Source: Ursus arctos (Eukaryota > Chordata > Mammalia > Carnivora > Ursidae). Taken from it: 64,000 nt of DNA. A program made the translations under genes and the position numbers. The notes beneath the pieces are model-generated. The model ran no database searches, was not told where the DNA came from, and was given only the letters and a program-made list of their open reading frames with translations. The stretch lies in assembly GCF_023065955.2 (NCBI RefSeq), contig NW_026623078.1, positions 11,232,199-11,296,198 of the forward strand. Direction: 5' to 3'. How positions within the stretch are numbered: the stretch's first letter is position 1; each line of letters begins with the position of its first letter. Positions 21,430 to 33,850 of the stretch are shown here, one piece after another.

Positions 21430-21893
21430 AGAAAAAATAAGATGAATAAAGAATTATTGGATTATAATACAATGTGTAAAATTAATATCCATGAGTCCAT
21501 ACCAAAATAAACAAATGATTGAAGAAATAAATAATTGGAGGAACATAAATCCCCACTCCTTAAGCATAACCTGTATCTCTGATTGCCTTCCAAAACATGT
21601 GGGGAAGAGGAAATAAAAAGAGGAAATTTACAGTGGAGAATCCTAAGAAATATTACTACAGCCAGGTGATTAAGGTCAACCACAATGGTGGTAAGTCATA
21701 TTGATTGTATATAAGCTTGATAAGGTGAAAATGACTTCATCTACAAACACATTACTCAGATCTAATAGTGAAAAAAGCATCAGAAAAATCCCAGTAGAGC
21801 CCATAGCTGCGTGGTACTCTTCAAAGCTGTCGAAGTTGTAAAAAACAAGGACGGTCTGAGAAATTGTCTGAGAAAAGTCAATGAGCAGCTTCT
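21430..21893 (+). repeat. Ancient L1ME-type 3' UTR fragment
   Basis: Blocks such as 'ataattggaggaacataaat', 'aggtgattaaggtcaaccac', 'ggtggtaagtcat' and 'gtggtactcttcaaagctgt' followed by 'acaaggacggtctgagaaat' follow the order of an old mammalian L1 3' UTR. Frames on the minus strand here are incidental. Confidence 0.6.
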
Positions 21894-22497
21894 TAGTTAC
21901 CATGTGACTCAGCAATTCTATCCCTAGGTCTATATTCTGAGTATACTCAAGAGAATTGAAAACAATATATCCACACAAAAACTTGTACACAGTTATTCAT
22001 AGCAGCATTATTCATCTTAACTAAGAAACAGAAAAACGCTAAATATCCATCAAATGATGAATGGATAAATAAAATACCATATATCTATATAATAAAATAC
22101 TACTTGTCAATAAAATTGCAATAATGACAGAAGTTATGACATGGCTACATCTTGAAACTATAATGCTAAGTGAAAGAATCCAATCAAAAAAGACCAGACC
22201 AAACATTGTTTGATTTGACACATATGAAATGCCCAGAATAAGCAAATCTATAGAGAAGCAAGTAGAATAGTGCTTGTCTAGGCTTGTTGGGGTGGGCTGT
22301 AGAAGAGAATGGGAAGTGACTGATGACAGCTATTAGATTTTTCTTGGTATAATAAAAATGTTCTAAAATTAGATTGTGGTGATCGCTTACACAGGTCTGT
22401 ATATCTAATTTTTTAAAAAAAAAGCATTTAAGTATACATTTGAAATGGTTGGGTGTATGGTATGTGATTCATATCTCAATAAAGCTGTTAAAGAGGA
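21894..22497 (+). mobile_element. Ancient L1 (L1MA/MB-type) 3'-end fragment
   Basis: Starts in ORF2 C-terminal sequence ('gtgactcagcaattctatcc', 'aacttgtacacagttattca') and runs to a typical 3' end ('ggtatgtgattcatatctca' then 'ataaagctgtta'). It repeats L1 positions already covered by 20074-21420, so it is a separate copy. Confidence 0.82.
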
Positions 22498-22509
22498 AAT
22501 ATGTTGTGC

Positions 22510-24330
22510 TTTTTTTTCTGGTGTCCACAGATTCAAATGAATAGTCAACTTTGACTGCATTTTTTTCCCCTACGGATAACACACAAGTTTTTTCAGCAGC
22601 TTTCAAGGTTTTCTTTTCTTTCTTTTTTTTTTTTGTCTTCAATTTCACAAGTCTAATTATAATGGGCCTTAATATGGATTTCTTTGAGTTTATCCTATTT
22701 GGAGATCACTGACTTACTTAAACATTTAGGATATGCTCCTGCCAAATTCGTGAAGGTTTCAGTCATTATTTCCTCATTTTTTTTTTCAGTCCCACTCTTT
22801 CTCTTGTCATTCCAGGACTCCAATTACATAATGATATAAATACTAGGTTTTTGTTATTGTCTCATAGGCCCCTACAGCTTTATTATTTTTCTTCTTCGAT
22901 CTATTTTCTCTCTCTCCAGTTTTATTGATCTGACTTCACCTTCATTGATTCTAGCCTCTGTCATCTCCACTCTATTTTTGAGCCCAACCAGTGAGTGTAT
23001 TTATTTCATTGATTTTTTTTAGTCCTATAATTTCAATTCAGTTCTTTTTTATAACTTCTGTTTTTCTCCCCCCTAAGATTCTATATAGTTTTATTTATTT
23101 CAAGTTTGTAATACTTGTTGAATAATTTTTGAAGGCTAATTTAAAATCCTCACATAATTTCAACATCAGATTTATCTCAGCCTCGGTGTCTGTTGATAAT
23201 CTTTTCTCTTTTGAATTGTAGTTTTCCTGCTCCTCTGTATGATGAATGACTTTTTGATTGTATTGTGGACATTTAAAAAATATTATGAGACTCTCAATCC
23301 CATTGTTGATATTTTTCCTTATTAGTTTTTAGCAAGCAATCTCCTCTGGAGGCAGCAGGCCATCTGAATGGGTGAGTATATGCCTCTTTGCCTTGGCAAC
23401 AGGACTGTGGATTCATGGTGCTTCATTCATTCAGATGACACCTACAGACACCTGCTGACACTTGCTTGGCTAAATTAGAGTACTGACTCCACACTCCCCA
23501 TTTGCCTCTGAGTAATGGTATAAGATCAGCTTCTTCCTGGGCCCAGATCTCAACACAAAGCGAGGAAATGGAACACTGATGTGCATGACTTGGTTGGTAT
23601 GGGATAGTGACAGAAGCTCAGCTTACCACTGTGCTTTGCTGACACCAAGGGAGAGAAAGGACACAAATGGAGCATGGGCTAGCTTCACTTTGCAGGGCCT
23701 TATTCACTAATGCTGGATCCAGCTTCACTGATGCTGGATAGAAAAGCGTTCAAGCTCTCTGCTGGGCCCTGCTGACATTACCCTGTTGGAGGAATTCAAG
23801 CATCACCTGCTTCCCCTGGAAGGAGATGCAAGATCAGGTTCCCACTTAGCCTTGCTGAGAAGGCCTTGAATTATGCCTTTTCCTTTGGGCAGTGTCTGGA
23901 AGATCAACCCCCACCAGCCCAACAATACTACCTAAGTAAGGGATTCAGTGTGGCACCAGCTGGTGGGGGATGGAAAATTAGCTGCTGGTTGTACCTGCTG
24001 AAACAACGATCAGATGGAGCGGGTGTAGAAGAGGGTGCAATTTGCAGTTTGTGCCTTGGCATTTGGATGGATTAAGACAGCTTTGCCAAAAAGGTTTTCT
24101 TATTTTTATTCTACTCTCCCCTGGTCCTTTGGCTTTTCTTGGAATTGTTTTGTTTCATTTCTTGTTACTTTGTCACCTGTGCCATGTCCAGGAGACATGG
24201 GAGGCAATAAGAGACCAATGGAATCCTTCAACAAGTTGCAAGGTTACTAGGCAGCTCCCCAGTTTTCTAGATGGAAAAAGGGGGATCTTGGAGTCAGTAG
24301 GGATAGTTCATTTTTGTTGCAACAGGAAGT
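22510..24330 (-). mobile_element. Ancient L1, ORF1 and 5' UTR region
   Basis: On the minus strand the left part corresponds to an old L1 ORF1: reading plus, 'cagtcattatttcctcattt', 'cattccaggactccaattac', 'tgttattgtctcataggccc' and 'attctagcctctgtcatctc'. The GC-richer part from about 23330 resembles an old L1 5' UTR. Too decayed for an open frame. Boundaries approximate; the right end could be earlier. Confidence 0.6.
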
Positions 24331-24369
24331 TTTGATTTTTTTTAAATTGTCATTATCAATATACGTAGT

Positions 24370-24575
24370 ATTTGCTGAGTACTGTTCCACTATGTCATGT
24401 ATGCCCCAAAGGACATATAGACTACTTAAGTATCCTTAATAGCTCCAAATTTCATACGAACATTCTGAGTATTTATAAAACTTGCACAAAGTCACTTAAC
24501 CAATAAATGGTTAGCTTTAGAATAGAATTGATGACCTCTCTGTAGGCCACTACCTTATTCATTTTCTAGATTCTG
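24370..24575 (+). repeat. MIR-like SINE remnant
   Basis: The order 'tgctgagtactgttccact' then 'aaacttgcacaaagtcactt', 'aaccaataaatggttag' and 'aatagaattgatgacctctc' parallels the MIR core and 3' region ('aacttgcccaaggtcac...'). Decayed, boundaries approximate. Confidence 0.5.
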
Positions 24576-24589
24576 AGTGATAAGTTGAT

Positions 24590-25384
24590 GTAAGAACACT
24601 GAGGAAAATTTTATTTTTGTATTTATTTGTGTCTTCCCAAAACAAAAGAAACAAAAAAAAAGATCTTAAGGAATGATCTCAAATACAAAAAATAAAAAAT
24701 AAAAATCAAAGTATGAACATTGTTGGCAAAAAATAGGTTATATTACTATAATTATTTTGTTACTAAACACATGGGAATCATTTCAAATTATAAGACTGAT
24801 CACAGTTTACTGTTTTCTTTAAAATGTTTCTGGAAAAAAGCTTCACTTTTAATCTATCACTTGTTCAAGAATAATCAAAGTTAATAGTCATAGTGTAAAA
24901 AATGTTGAGAAATGTATGTCAGAACATAAAGAATGAAAACTAGTAGGTTTAATTTATGCCAAGTTATCAGATTTTTATCTTCTCAATTCCATGTTCTCTA
25001 AGCATCTTCTGAATATATTTGTCTTTCTAACTATATTTACTTCCTGGGAATTTTTGTGTACTTGAAGTTTTTTTTCCCCTTTACATTCTATATTTTTAAA
25101 TTGTAGTTCAGTTCATACTCTATTTTCTTGGTGTTATCAACATACAATTGCAAAGAGACCAAACAATTTGGAGAAATTAGTAATTTCAAGTTCTGAAAGT
25201 CTAAAGCTGGGAGCAGACACTAGACCATGCCACCCCATCACCATGATGTCCTCTTGAGCAATTAGAATCAGCAGCCAGGGGGATGTCCTAAAGAATAGTT
25301 CTTTTTTCTTGTTAGCTGCAACATCATTGTCCTCATGTAGAATATTTATAGACCCAACCCAAACTAACGTGGGGAATAAATAGC
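24590..25384. other. Unassigned AT-rich sequence
   Basis: An A-rich patch at about 24640-24720, otherwise no repeat or gene recognised. Confidence 0.45.
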
Positions 25385-25447
25385 ATGGTCAGGATTAGAA
25401 CACAGATCTTTGAACTTCAAGTCAGGTAATTATTCCACCAGACTAAG
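25385..25447 (+). repeat. Possible MIR fragment
   Basis: 'catggtcaggattagaacac' followed by 'agatctttgaacttcaagtc' and 'attattccaccagactaaga' resembles the 3' half of MIR. Short and tentative. Confidence 0.35.
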
Positions 25448-25473
25448 ACTATTCAATTTCACTGATTAAAATT

Positions 25474-25487
25474 GTGTATTTATTTGC

Positions 25488-25526
<39 letters not shown>
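25474..25526 (+). repeat. (TTTA)n microsatellite
   Basis: About twelve TTTA units, directly attached to the L1 3' end that follows; it probably grew from that element's tail. Confidence 0.92.
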
Positions 25527-25528
<2 letters not shown>

Positions 25529-25578
25529 TTATGTTCAGTTAGTGAGCATATAGTACATCATAAGTTTTTGATGTAGTT
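25523..25578 (-). mobile_element. Very short L1 3'-end fragment
   Basis: Plus strand 'attatgttcagttagtgagc' then 'atagtacatcataagttttt' matches the last ~55 bp of carnivoran L1 3' UTRs (compare 57575-57620). The TTTA-expanded tail lies to its left. No clear target duplication. Confidence 0.75.
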
Positions 25579-26170
25579 GCCTAAATTAAACTTAGCTACC
25601 TTCATTTATGTTATCTTTTTTCATCAGTAACTTATTTCCAGCTAATACACAGTAAATTTTAAATTATCTTAGTTGGTTGTGATGGAATTAGAGACAGTGC
25701 AGTGTTATTGAGGGTTTCCACAATGCCTTTGTCGCCTTCTTTGTTTAGCTCTGGTCTGTATAATTAACTCCCTGTTTTATGACATCACACCATTAAACAT
25801 TGTGGTCCCAGCTCTCTCTCTAAACGCTGGCATTTTCTTTGCTATGGGACTAGTGGGAAATGAGAAACAACCAAAGGGAAGAAAGTTTGTGAATAACAGA
25901 GGCAGCTTCTAGGGAAAACTTGAAATATACTCTATCCCAGCATATTAAAAAAAGAGTATCTATTAAACACTTAATATGTCAGTTATACTGAGTACTTTTG
26001 TATTCTTAAGGAACTTCACAAGGATTATTAAACTCGCAATTATTGAATTTCCCAAATATGTGCAACCTCACTTAAGACCAAAATAGTAATGGTAGATATA
26101 ATTGAAATGAGGTATATCAGTCTGGAATTGAATAAAAATTTATATGAACATTTATCTTTCTCCAATAATA
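25579..26170. other. Unassigned sequence
   Basis: No gene or repeat recognised. Confidence 0.45.
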
Positions 26171-26174
26171 ATAA

Positions 26175-26385
26175 AATAACATTTATTAATCTACAATGCG
26201 CTAGGCAGAGTCCTAATCATGTATATGTATTATCTCATCTCAACTTCAAACCACCCCATGTGATGGATTCTGTTATCACCACTTCCAGAAGATAAAACTC
26301 TGGCCAATGGGACAATTAGATAAGGTTACCGAGAGGGATTGGAGCTCACACAGTGTGACTCCAGAGTGATGCTCCTAATGATTAA
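26175..26385 (+). repeat. MIR SINE
   Basis: Clear MIR order: 'ataacatttattaatctaca' and 'gcgctaggcagagtcctaat' start, 'tgtattatctcatctcaact' core, 'gatggattctgttatcacca', then 'cacacagtgtgactccagag' at the end. Pre-dates the carnivoran repeats. Confidence 0.88.
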
Positions 26386-28930
26386 AAAATGTCACAAACA
26401 CATAGAATATACAAAAATAAAAATGATAAATGAAAAAAATGAAATCATTGACAAGAGTCATAAATAAATTAAAGCCTTGACTTCTGTCTAAGGGCTTCAC
26501 TCATGATAACAAGCAGTGCTGGTGGTTAATATTTGAATGCTACCATAGAAAAGGCAGTATAGTTGTAATACACTAGAAAGCTTTCTTTTATTGGTATCTA
26601 ATAAAGTGCCTATAGTTTACTTGATATGCTGCATTCAATCTTCTCAATAATTTTTTTCTTGAGAAGCACATGAATAGGAGTGACAAGAAATTTAAATTTG
26701 TAATCAAAATTCTGTTACTTTCATTTGAGAGACCAGATAAACAAAACCCTAGTAAAATATACTTCAAATTTTGTCTTGACAAAGATGCATGTAATTTCAG
26801 TTGTCAAGATTAAAATGGAAATGGGTGTCCACATCCTTCTTTATTTTAATTGGAAATATCAAAAGTAAAAAGAGCTAGCATTAATTGGATGCCTAATGTG
26901 AGTCAGGTGCTCTTGCCAACATTTTTTAAGACTGAAACTCAGCAAGAGGAAGAGTCAGAGAAAAACTGAACAAGAAAGTAATGCAGAAGGTATAGTTTCT
27001 GTTTCTTTGAAAAGCTGGTCTTATAATGTATTATTTTTAAATGGATTACTACATATTATCCCATATTCCAATAAGAACCACAAAATAAAATTAAATTTAT
27101 TTTTGGATTATCATTCTTCATTATTTGTGTTGAAATTATTGAAAACTGAACTTTGATGGCTATTTTGAAGCATTATGCTTTTCTTCAAATTAGGACACTA
27201 ACCTAGAAAACTTTTTGAGAAGGCACTTTCCTTTGTGCCAATGTGAGCCGTGCTCTTCTCACAAGTGACACCCCCACTAGCAGGTGATTTAATCGTAACA
27301 TTAACCAGCACCCTCACCAAAGATCACAGTGTTACCCTTTCCAGTGAGAGTGGGTACCACTTCCCACACTTGGAAGGCTGATCTCACTGACAAGGAGTCA
27401 GCAATTTCAACTTCATTAAAGCAATAGTCATTGCTGTGATTCACACAAAAATAGAAACCCAAATTGCAGTCATTACATGAGATAATGAATCTCAATTTCA
27501 TATAAAGTAAACTCTAAATTTTGCCTGAAAGTTAGCAATAAGTATACATCACATCAACATCTTCGTTAGAATCTTGACACAACTCATCTTTAGATAAATT
27601 CTCAGCCAACTATATCATTTTAACAACATAACAACAATTATGTATTGGCTAGGTGAAAATCATTTATTTGCTTTTATTTTTTTCTTCATTCTCCCACCGG
27701 TTGTAAAGCTTTCTTCAGAAAACTTAGATTTTGATTAGTCTACACTCAAAGATGCATTCTTCATTTTTAGGTTACTAAATAATTGCATTCTTTTCCTACA
27801 TGACAGAATGAGGAAAGGAAGTGCTAACTTGTATTGCACTAAAGCGCCATAATATTCTCAGATCATACTGTAAAAAATTCTCTTTTATGCTGTTAGTCAT
27901 CAAAATATTGATTTTGAAAGTCCATCATGCACAGTAAGTGTTTATAGGTTTGCAAAGACAACCTCACCACCATGTCAGGCCATAAGGTAATCAAATCAAA
28001 CTTGAGCTGGACTTGACTTAATTAGTTTTGTCTATTGGAAATCACAGTCAGGATTAAAAGGAGTTTCCTAATTCCTCCAGGCTTCATTACTTGGCCTATT
28101 CACAGCATGTTTTTTTCTACATCAAGTTATTAACAAAACCCAGTGTAACTAGTAAGAATCATGCTGTTTCTCGAGGCTACCCAAGTGACATTTTACAGAA
28201 GAGGTAATGACTCTCAGCAAGAAGAAATGTTTTATAATTTTGATCTTTGGTACAGCAATGGAAAAGAGCAAAGACAGTGTTTGTTTCCTGAGAGACTATT
28301 CCTGTTGCATTTTTCATTTCAATCTCTTCTGGAACCCTACAAAATAATCATTTTAGGGATCTATTTGACAAGGGACAGATTTTAAGCATACTTTAGCCAC
28401 CATTGTATATTGTTTGATCCATATAAAGTAAGAAATTATGACCTCACACCTGATGATATCACTTACTCCACTGAAATAATCATTTTTAATGGTTCTGAGT
28501 ATTTCCTTCCAGAAATTTTCTAGAACTATAAGACTATATGTGATATTAATTTATGCACATTTACTTGTTTGTTTTAATTTATGTAAATTTATCTAATGAA
28601 CCTTCTGAGAATTGTTACTCTATATCAATCAAAAAATTAATTATAGATATATTGTGGATATAAATGTAAAAGTTACAAAAATAAAGCTTCTCAAATAAAA
28701 CATGGGTCATGTATGAAGATTTTCCAGAGAAACAGAACCAATAGGAAATTGACAAATGCAGGCACCCATCTCCTAGTCATGTTGATACATAAAATAATAA
28801 TCACAGGTAATACCTATAAAAGTGTAGTTTGAAGAACTACTTCTTAACAGAAACTTAAGAGGCTTAATCATAAAGATTGTTAAAATGCTACATTAAAATT
28901 AAAGTTAATAAGCTCTGTTATTCACTAAGT
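26386..28930. other. Unassigned sequence, 2.5 kb
   Basis: No young repeat and no recognisable gene. The stretch 27200-27510 is less AT-rich and carries a 66-codon minus-strand frame (27301-27501, ending 'TLTGKGNTVIFGEGAG') that I do not recognise. 28161-28385 (+) holds a 74-codon frame, also unrecognised. Neither has visible splice-site or homology support. Confidence 0.45.
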
Positions 28931-28934
28931 ACCA

Positions 28935-29250
28935 TTTAGAAAATATATTTATACAATGAAATGTGATACAGCAATCGAAAGGAATCATTTACTGTTACAA
29001 AAAAACAGCATAATAAATCTCACAAATAAAAAGTTGAATGAAAGAAATCAGAGGCAAACAGCAAGGTCTATAATTCCATTCATGTTAACTTCAACCACTA
29101 ACAAACAGATCTAGAAGTCAGGATAGTTGGTATCATTTGAAAGAATGGGGTTAAAGATTTAAGTGTTGTTTAAATGCTCACATTCACTTTGTGATAATTT
29201 GTCACATATAAACTTGCATTTGTGCAGTGCTCTTTATGTAAGAAATGCAT
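28935..29250 (+). mobile_element. Ancient L1 3' region
   Basis: 'aaatgtgatacagcaatcga', 'gaaagaaatcagaggcaaac', 'gtctataattccattcatgt', then 'cacattcactttgtgataat' and 'ttgcatttgtgcagtgctct' follow the order of an L1M ORF2 end and 3' UTR. Decayed. Confidence 0.65.
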
Positions 29251-29640
29251 GGATGAAGAATAAATCAGATGATAATTATCTTATTTCTGGGTATCAATTA
29301 AATTGCCAGTCTAAATCAAAAGAACAAAAAATAAAAATTTCACTGAGTTATTAATTTTGAGGAACTGAAGAAAAAGAGAAGTACACAAATACAAAAGGAA
29401 AATAAATTCAATATGCTGAAAGGAGCATTATACACTCAATTATGACATAAAAAGATAACAAATTAGGATTGACATATCTATTATATTTAACAGTGCTAAT
29501 TCTCATATAGACAAAACTACCTGACAGATTTGTTTTTTCAAACTCACAATTCTTAAAATAAAAACAAGATGAATAAAAACTGACATGAAAAGTTAAAGTG
29601 GAAAAATAGGCAATTATATTGAATAAATGCAAACAGAGAT
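29251..29640. other. Unassigned A-rich sequence
   Basis: A-rich on the plus strand and could be decayed L1, but no landmark was secure. Confidence 0.4.
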
Positions 29641-30712
29641 GGCGATGTATTGAAGATTATGATTGAGAAAACTATAGAAGAGAGAGCCCAGAAATATACT
29701 CACATAAGTATAGTTAACTGTTTTTTGACAAAAGAGCAAAGGCAATACAACGGAGCCAAGATGGTCTTTTCAACAAATGTTGTGGAACAACTATACATAC
29801 ATTTGCAAAAATAAAAATAAAAAACAAACTTCACTCTTTTCACAAATTTAACCCAAGATGGATCAGAGACCTAAATGTAAAATACAAAACTGTAAAACTC
29901 CTAGAAGATAACATAAGAGAAAACCAAGATGACCTTCAGTTTGCTAATGAATTTTTAGATACAACACCAAAAGCATGACCAATGAAAGGGTTAATTAATA
30001 AGTTGGGTTTCATCAAAATTAAAAAATGCTCTGCAAAAGGCAATGGGTTAAAATTTTTTTCACAGACTGGGTGAAAATATTTTAAGAAGACATAGATAAA
30101 GAACCATTATCCTTAACATAACAAAATCTTAAAACTCAGCAATAATAAAACAAACAAAGCTAATTTAAAAATGGGCCAAAGACCTGAGTAGATACCTCAC
30201 TGATGAAGATATACAGATGGAAATAAACAAATAAACACATGTAAAGATGCTCCATATCATATGTCATCAGGATAATGCAGTTTAAAAACATCACTGGTAT
30301 ACCACTACATGCTTATTAGAATGGCCAAAATTGAGAACACTGACAGCACCAGATAAGAGAGAAGATGGGAGCAACAGGAGTTTTCATTCATTGCTGGTGT
30401 ATAAAATAGTAGAGTCACTTTGGAAGACAATTCAGCAGTATCTTACAAAATTAAACATATTCTTACTATATGATCCAGCAGTTGTGCTCCTTGAAATTTA
30501 CCAAAAGGAGCAGCAGCTATATTTATAATTGTCAAAATTTGGAAGCAACCAAAATGTCCTTTATTAAGGGACAAGCTGTAGTACATCTGGACAATGGGAT
30601 ATTACTCAGTGCTAAAAAGATATGAGTTATCAAGCCATGAAAAGACATGGAGGAACGTAAATACATTGACTAAGTATAAAAGGGCAATCTGAAAAGGCTA
30701 CATATCATATGA

Positions 30713-30901
30713 TTTTTTTTTAAGATTTATTTATTAGACAGAGAGAGACAGCCAGCGAGAGAGGGAACACAAGCAGGGGGAGTGGGAGAGGAAGAAGCAG
30801 GCTCATAGCGGAGGAGCCTGATGTGGGGCCCGATCCCATAACCCCGGGATCACACCCTGAGCCGAAGGCAGACGCTTATCCGCTGTGCCACCCAGGCGCC
30901 C
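30713..30901 (-). mobile_element. Can-SINE (SINEC), minus strand, inside an ancient L1
   Basis: A T-rich tail, 'gacagccagcgagagaggga' body and head complement 'gtgccacccaggcgcccc', close to consensus. The body and head ('cgctgtgccacccagg') are of the same subtype as the copy at 46544. A short, imperfect target duplication may be 'catatgatttt' (about 30706-30716) versus 'catggtttt'. Confidence 0.93.
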
Positions 30902-31071
30902 CATGGTTTTAACTATATGACATCTAGAAAAGACAAAACTATGGAGACTGAAAAGATAAGGAGAGAATAAAGGAGTCGTTGTTTAATGGGTATAGAGTTT
31001 CAGTTCTACAAGACAAAAAGAACCATGGTGATGAATAGTGGGGAAGGCTTCACAACAATGTGAATGTATTT

Positions 31072-31266
31072 TTTTTTAAAGATTCATTTATTTATTTTAG
31101 AATGAGAGAGCAATGAGAGGGGCAGAAGGAGAGGGAGACAATCTCAAGCAGACTCCCCGCTGAGTGTGGAGCCCGACTCGGGGCTCAATCCCACGACCCA
31201 TGAGATTATGACCTGAGGTGAAAGCAAGAGTCAGATGCTTAGTCAAATAAGCCACCCGGACGCCCC
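31072..31266 (-). mobile_element. Can-SINE (SINEC), minus strand, inside an ancient L1
   Basis: T-rich tail, GA-rich body and head complement 'gccacccggacgcccc'. Identical 17-bp target duplication 'acaatgtgaatgtattt' at 31055-31071 and 31267-31283, which also proves that the L1 sequence on each side was continuous. Confidence 0.96.
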
Positions 31267-31362
31267 ACAATGTGAATGTATTTAATACCATTGAGCTTTA
31301 TCCTCAAAAAATGGTTAAGATGGAACACTTTATGTTCCATGTATATTACCACAATAAAAAAA

Positions 31363-31724
31363 AAATTTGGATGCAAATCTCAAGCTATCTTCGGGTTGGT
31401 CCTGTACCAGGGCCACAAGAATGCATACTGCTACATGAATTAAGGACCAAGATCTACCCAACAGACTTCTGGAGATGGATGGTGGTGGAAAAAAAATCCA
31501 CAGCACTTTTACAATTTATAAAAATTTCATATTTATAATCAAAACATTATTACTATTGATAATATATAAATAATTCTGAGAAGAAATAAGGACAGGCAAT
31601 AGCTGGAGACAAAAGGCAGGAGAAGGCAATGCACAGGAAAAAAGATCTAAATCACACAAGAAGTATGAAATATTTCTCAGGAAACAAAATTAAGATTTAC
31701 ACTCACAGTATAGAAAAATGTCTA
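31363..31724. other. Unassigned sequence
   Basis: No landmark recognised. The 88-codon plus frame at 31272-31538 begins in L1 3' UTR and is not a credible gene. Confidence 0.45.
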
Positions 31725-32105
31725 ATACACAAAATTTGTTTGTTGGGGGTTGGTTAGGGAAATGGAAACATACACAGCTGAAGTGTCAGATTTTATATAA
31801 AGGGTTTTTACTTGTCTGTTTACTAGACATTCTGGTAGTTCCAGTGTGAAGGCCAGCAGACTTAGACCCAGAAAAGGCTGATGTTTTAGTTCAAAGGTAG
31901 TCAGGCTGGAGAAATTCTTTTTCACTTGGGGACGGTCAGCCATTTTAGTTGATTGGTTCAGGCACACCCACGATAGAGAGGGCAATATGCTTTACTCAGT
32001 CTACCTTCAAACACCGTCGCCGGAGCACCCAGAATAATGTTTGGCCAAATATATTGGTATCTCATGGCCCAGTAGTTGACACAAAATTAACCATTATGAG
32101 TTAGT
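31725..32105. repeat. Ancient mammal-wide interspersed repeat, class uncertain
   Basis: Blocks such as 'gttagggaaatggaaacata', 'ttactagacattctggtagt', 'agagggcaatatgctttact', 'cccagaataatgtttggcca' and 'tggcccagtagttgacacaa' follow a repeat I have seen in many mammals, probably an old L1 or an LTR-type element. I cannot fix the family or strand without a library search. Confidence 0.5.
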
Positions 32106-32537
32106 AAAAATAATGTGGGAATAAGGTGGAAATTTATTCTTTTTCATGACCTGTGATGATTTAATTGTCATAATAAATTTTCTGTTTCTTGTAAATTTGA
32201 ATGCATTCCATGAGGAGCTGAACATATAATATAATTAAGAGTGATATAGACCTAAAAGCAATTTAAATTCAAACATTTTTTCTGTACTATTTAAGCCCAG
32301 GAATATATTTTGGCAGATTGCATCAAGGTTACTAGTTACATTGGTGGAGCTAGGAGAATCAATTTATCTATTATTATTTCTTTTCAATTTCTCCTTATCT
32401 GAAATTACTGTTATGTATTTTGATGTTAGGTTATGTGATACATTCAAATTCATTACAATATTTTTATTACACAACTTATACTTTATCAGAATAAAGCCTT
32501 GGTGTACTTTTTGTTGTATGAACATGAAGTTGTCTTC
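32106..32537. other. Unassigned AT-rich sequence
   Basis: No secure repeat or gene signal. Confidence 0.45.
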
Positions 32538-33850
32538 ATAGACTTTATTTGTTAAAGCAGTTTTTAGGTTCACAACAAAATTAAGTCGAACGTACAGAGA
32601 TTTCCTACATACACCCTACCTCCCCTGCTCTTCCAAAAAGCCTCCTGCATTATCAACATCACCAAGTAGAATGGAAAATTTGTTACAATTAACCTACATT
32701 AACACATTATTATCACCATAAAAGTACACAGTTTACACCAGGGTTCACTCTATATGCTGTAGATTCTATGGGTTTGGACAAATGTGTAATGACAAGAATC
32801 CACCATTACAATATCATACAGAGTATCTTCATTGCCCTAAAAATCCTCTATGCTGCACTTACTCATCCCTCCTTCCCCCTCAATTCCTGGCAGCCATCAT
32901 GTTACTTTCTTTCTTTATGATTTTACAAGTCTAAGGACCTCAGATAAGTAGAATCATAACCATATTTGTCTTTTGTCTGTCTTATTTCACTGGGAATGAT
33001 GTCTTCTAGTTTCATCTATTTTGTGGGATATTATGGAATTTCCTTCTTTTTAAAAGATAAATAATATTCCATTGTATGTGTATACCACATTTTACTTACC
33101 CATTCATCTGCCAGTAAATATTTGGGTTATATCCACATTCTTGCTGTTATGAATAATGCTTCCATGAACATGGGTATAAAATATCTTTTCAAACTTTCTT
33201 TTCAATTATTTTGGGCATATACCCAGAAGTGGAATTGCTGGATGATATGGCAATTCAATTTTTTATTTTTGGGGAAACTGTCATACCATTTTACCTTTCC
33301 ACAAACAGTGCAGAAGGGTTCCAGTTTCTTCACATCCTTGTCAACACTTGTTGTTTTCTGTTTTTGATAATAGCCATCCTAATTGACTGTGAGAAGATAT
33401 CTCATTGCAGTTTTGATTTACATTTTTCTAATAATTATGATGTTGATCATCTTTTCATTTGCTTATTGACATTCATATATCTTCTTTGGAAAAATGTCTA
33501 TTCAAGTCCTTTTCTCATTTTTGAATCAGTTTGTTTTGTTGTTGAGTTTTAGCTGTTCTATATATACTTGGGATATTAATATCTTTTCAGATATATGATT
33601 TGAAATATTTTCTCTCATTCCATGGGCTGCTTACTCTATTGATAGGGTCTTTTGGTGCACAATTTTTTTTTTTAATTTTCATGAAGTCCAGTTTTTCTTT
33701 TTCCCTTTTTTTGTGAGCTTTTGGTGTTGTATCCAAGAAAACATGGTCAAATCCAAGATTTTGTCCTATGCTTTCTTCTAAGGTTTTAAATTTCTTTTGA
33801 AATACCTCTTGGATGAATCGCATAATTTCTAATATGAGGTATTTTCATAA
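32538..33850 (-). mobile_element. Ancient L1 (L1MA/MB-type), 5'-truncated
   Basis: From the 3' end upward on the plus strand: 'tttttaggttcacaacaaaa', 'ttcactggga', 'aataatattccattgtatgt', 'catatacccagaagtggaat', 'cattgcagttttgatttaca' and 'tccatgggctgcttactcta', which mirror an ORF2 C-terminus. The 78-codon minus frame at 33587-33823 ('FDHVFLDTTPKAHKKREKEK') is ORF2 remnant. Breaks off near 33850. Confidence 0.85.

Larger units (their letters stand above)
29641..31362 (+). mobile_element. Ancient L1 (L1MA/MB-type), 3' third, with two SINEs inside
   Basis: ORF2 C-terminal landmarks in order: 'ggtcttttcaacaaatgttg', 'acccaagatggatcagagac', 'gataacataagagaaaacca', 'aagttgggtttcatcaaaat', 'aatgggccaaagacctgagt', 'ggtgtataaaatagtagagt' and 'gatattactcagtgctaaaa', then a 3' UTR ending 'tatattaccacaataaaaa'. 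Two SINEs interrupt it (30713-30901 and 31072-31266). Many stops. Confidence 0.85.
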
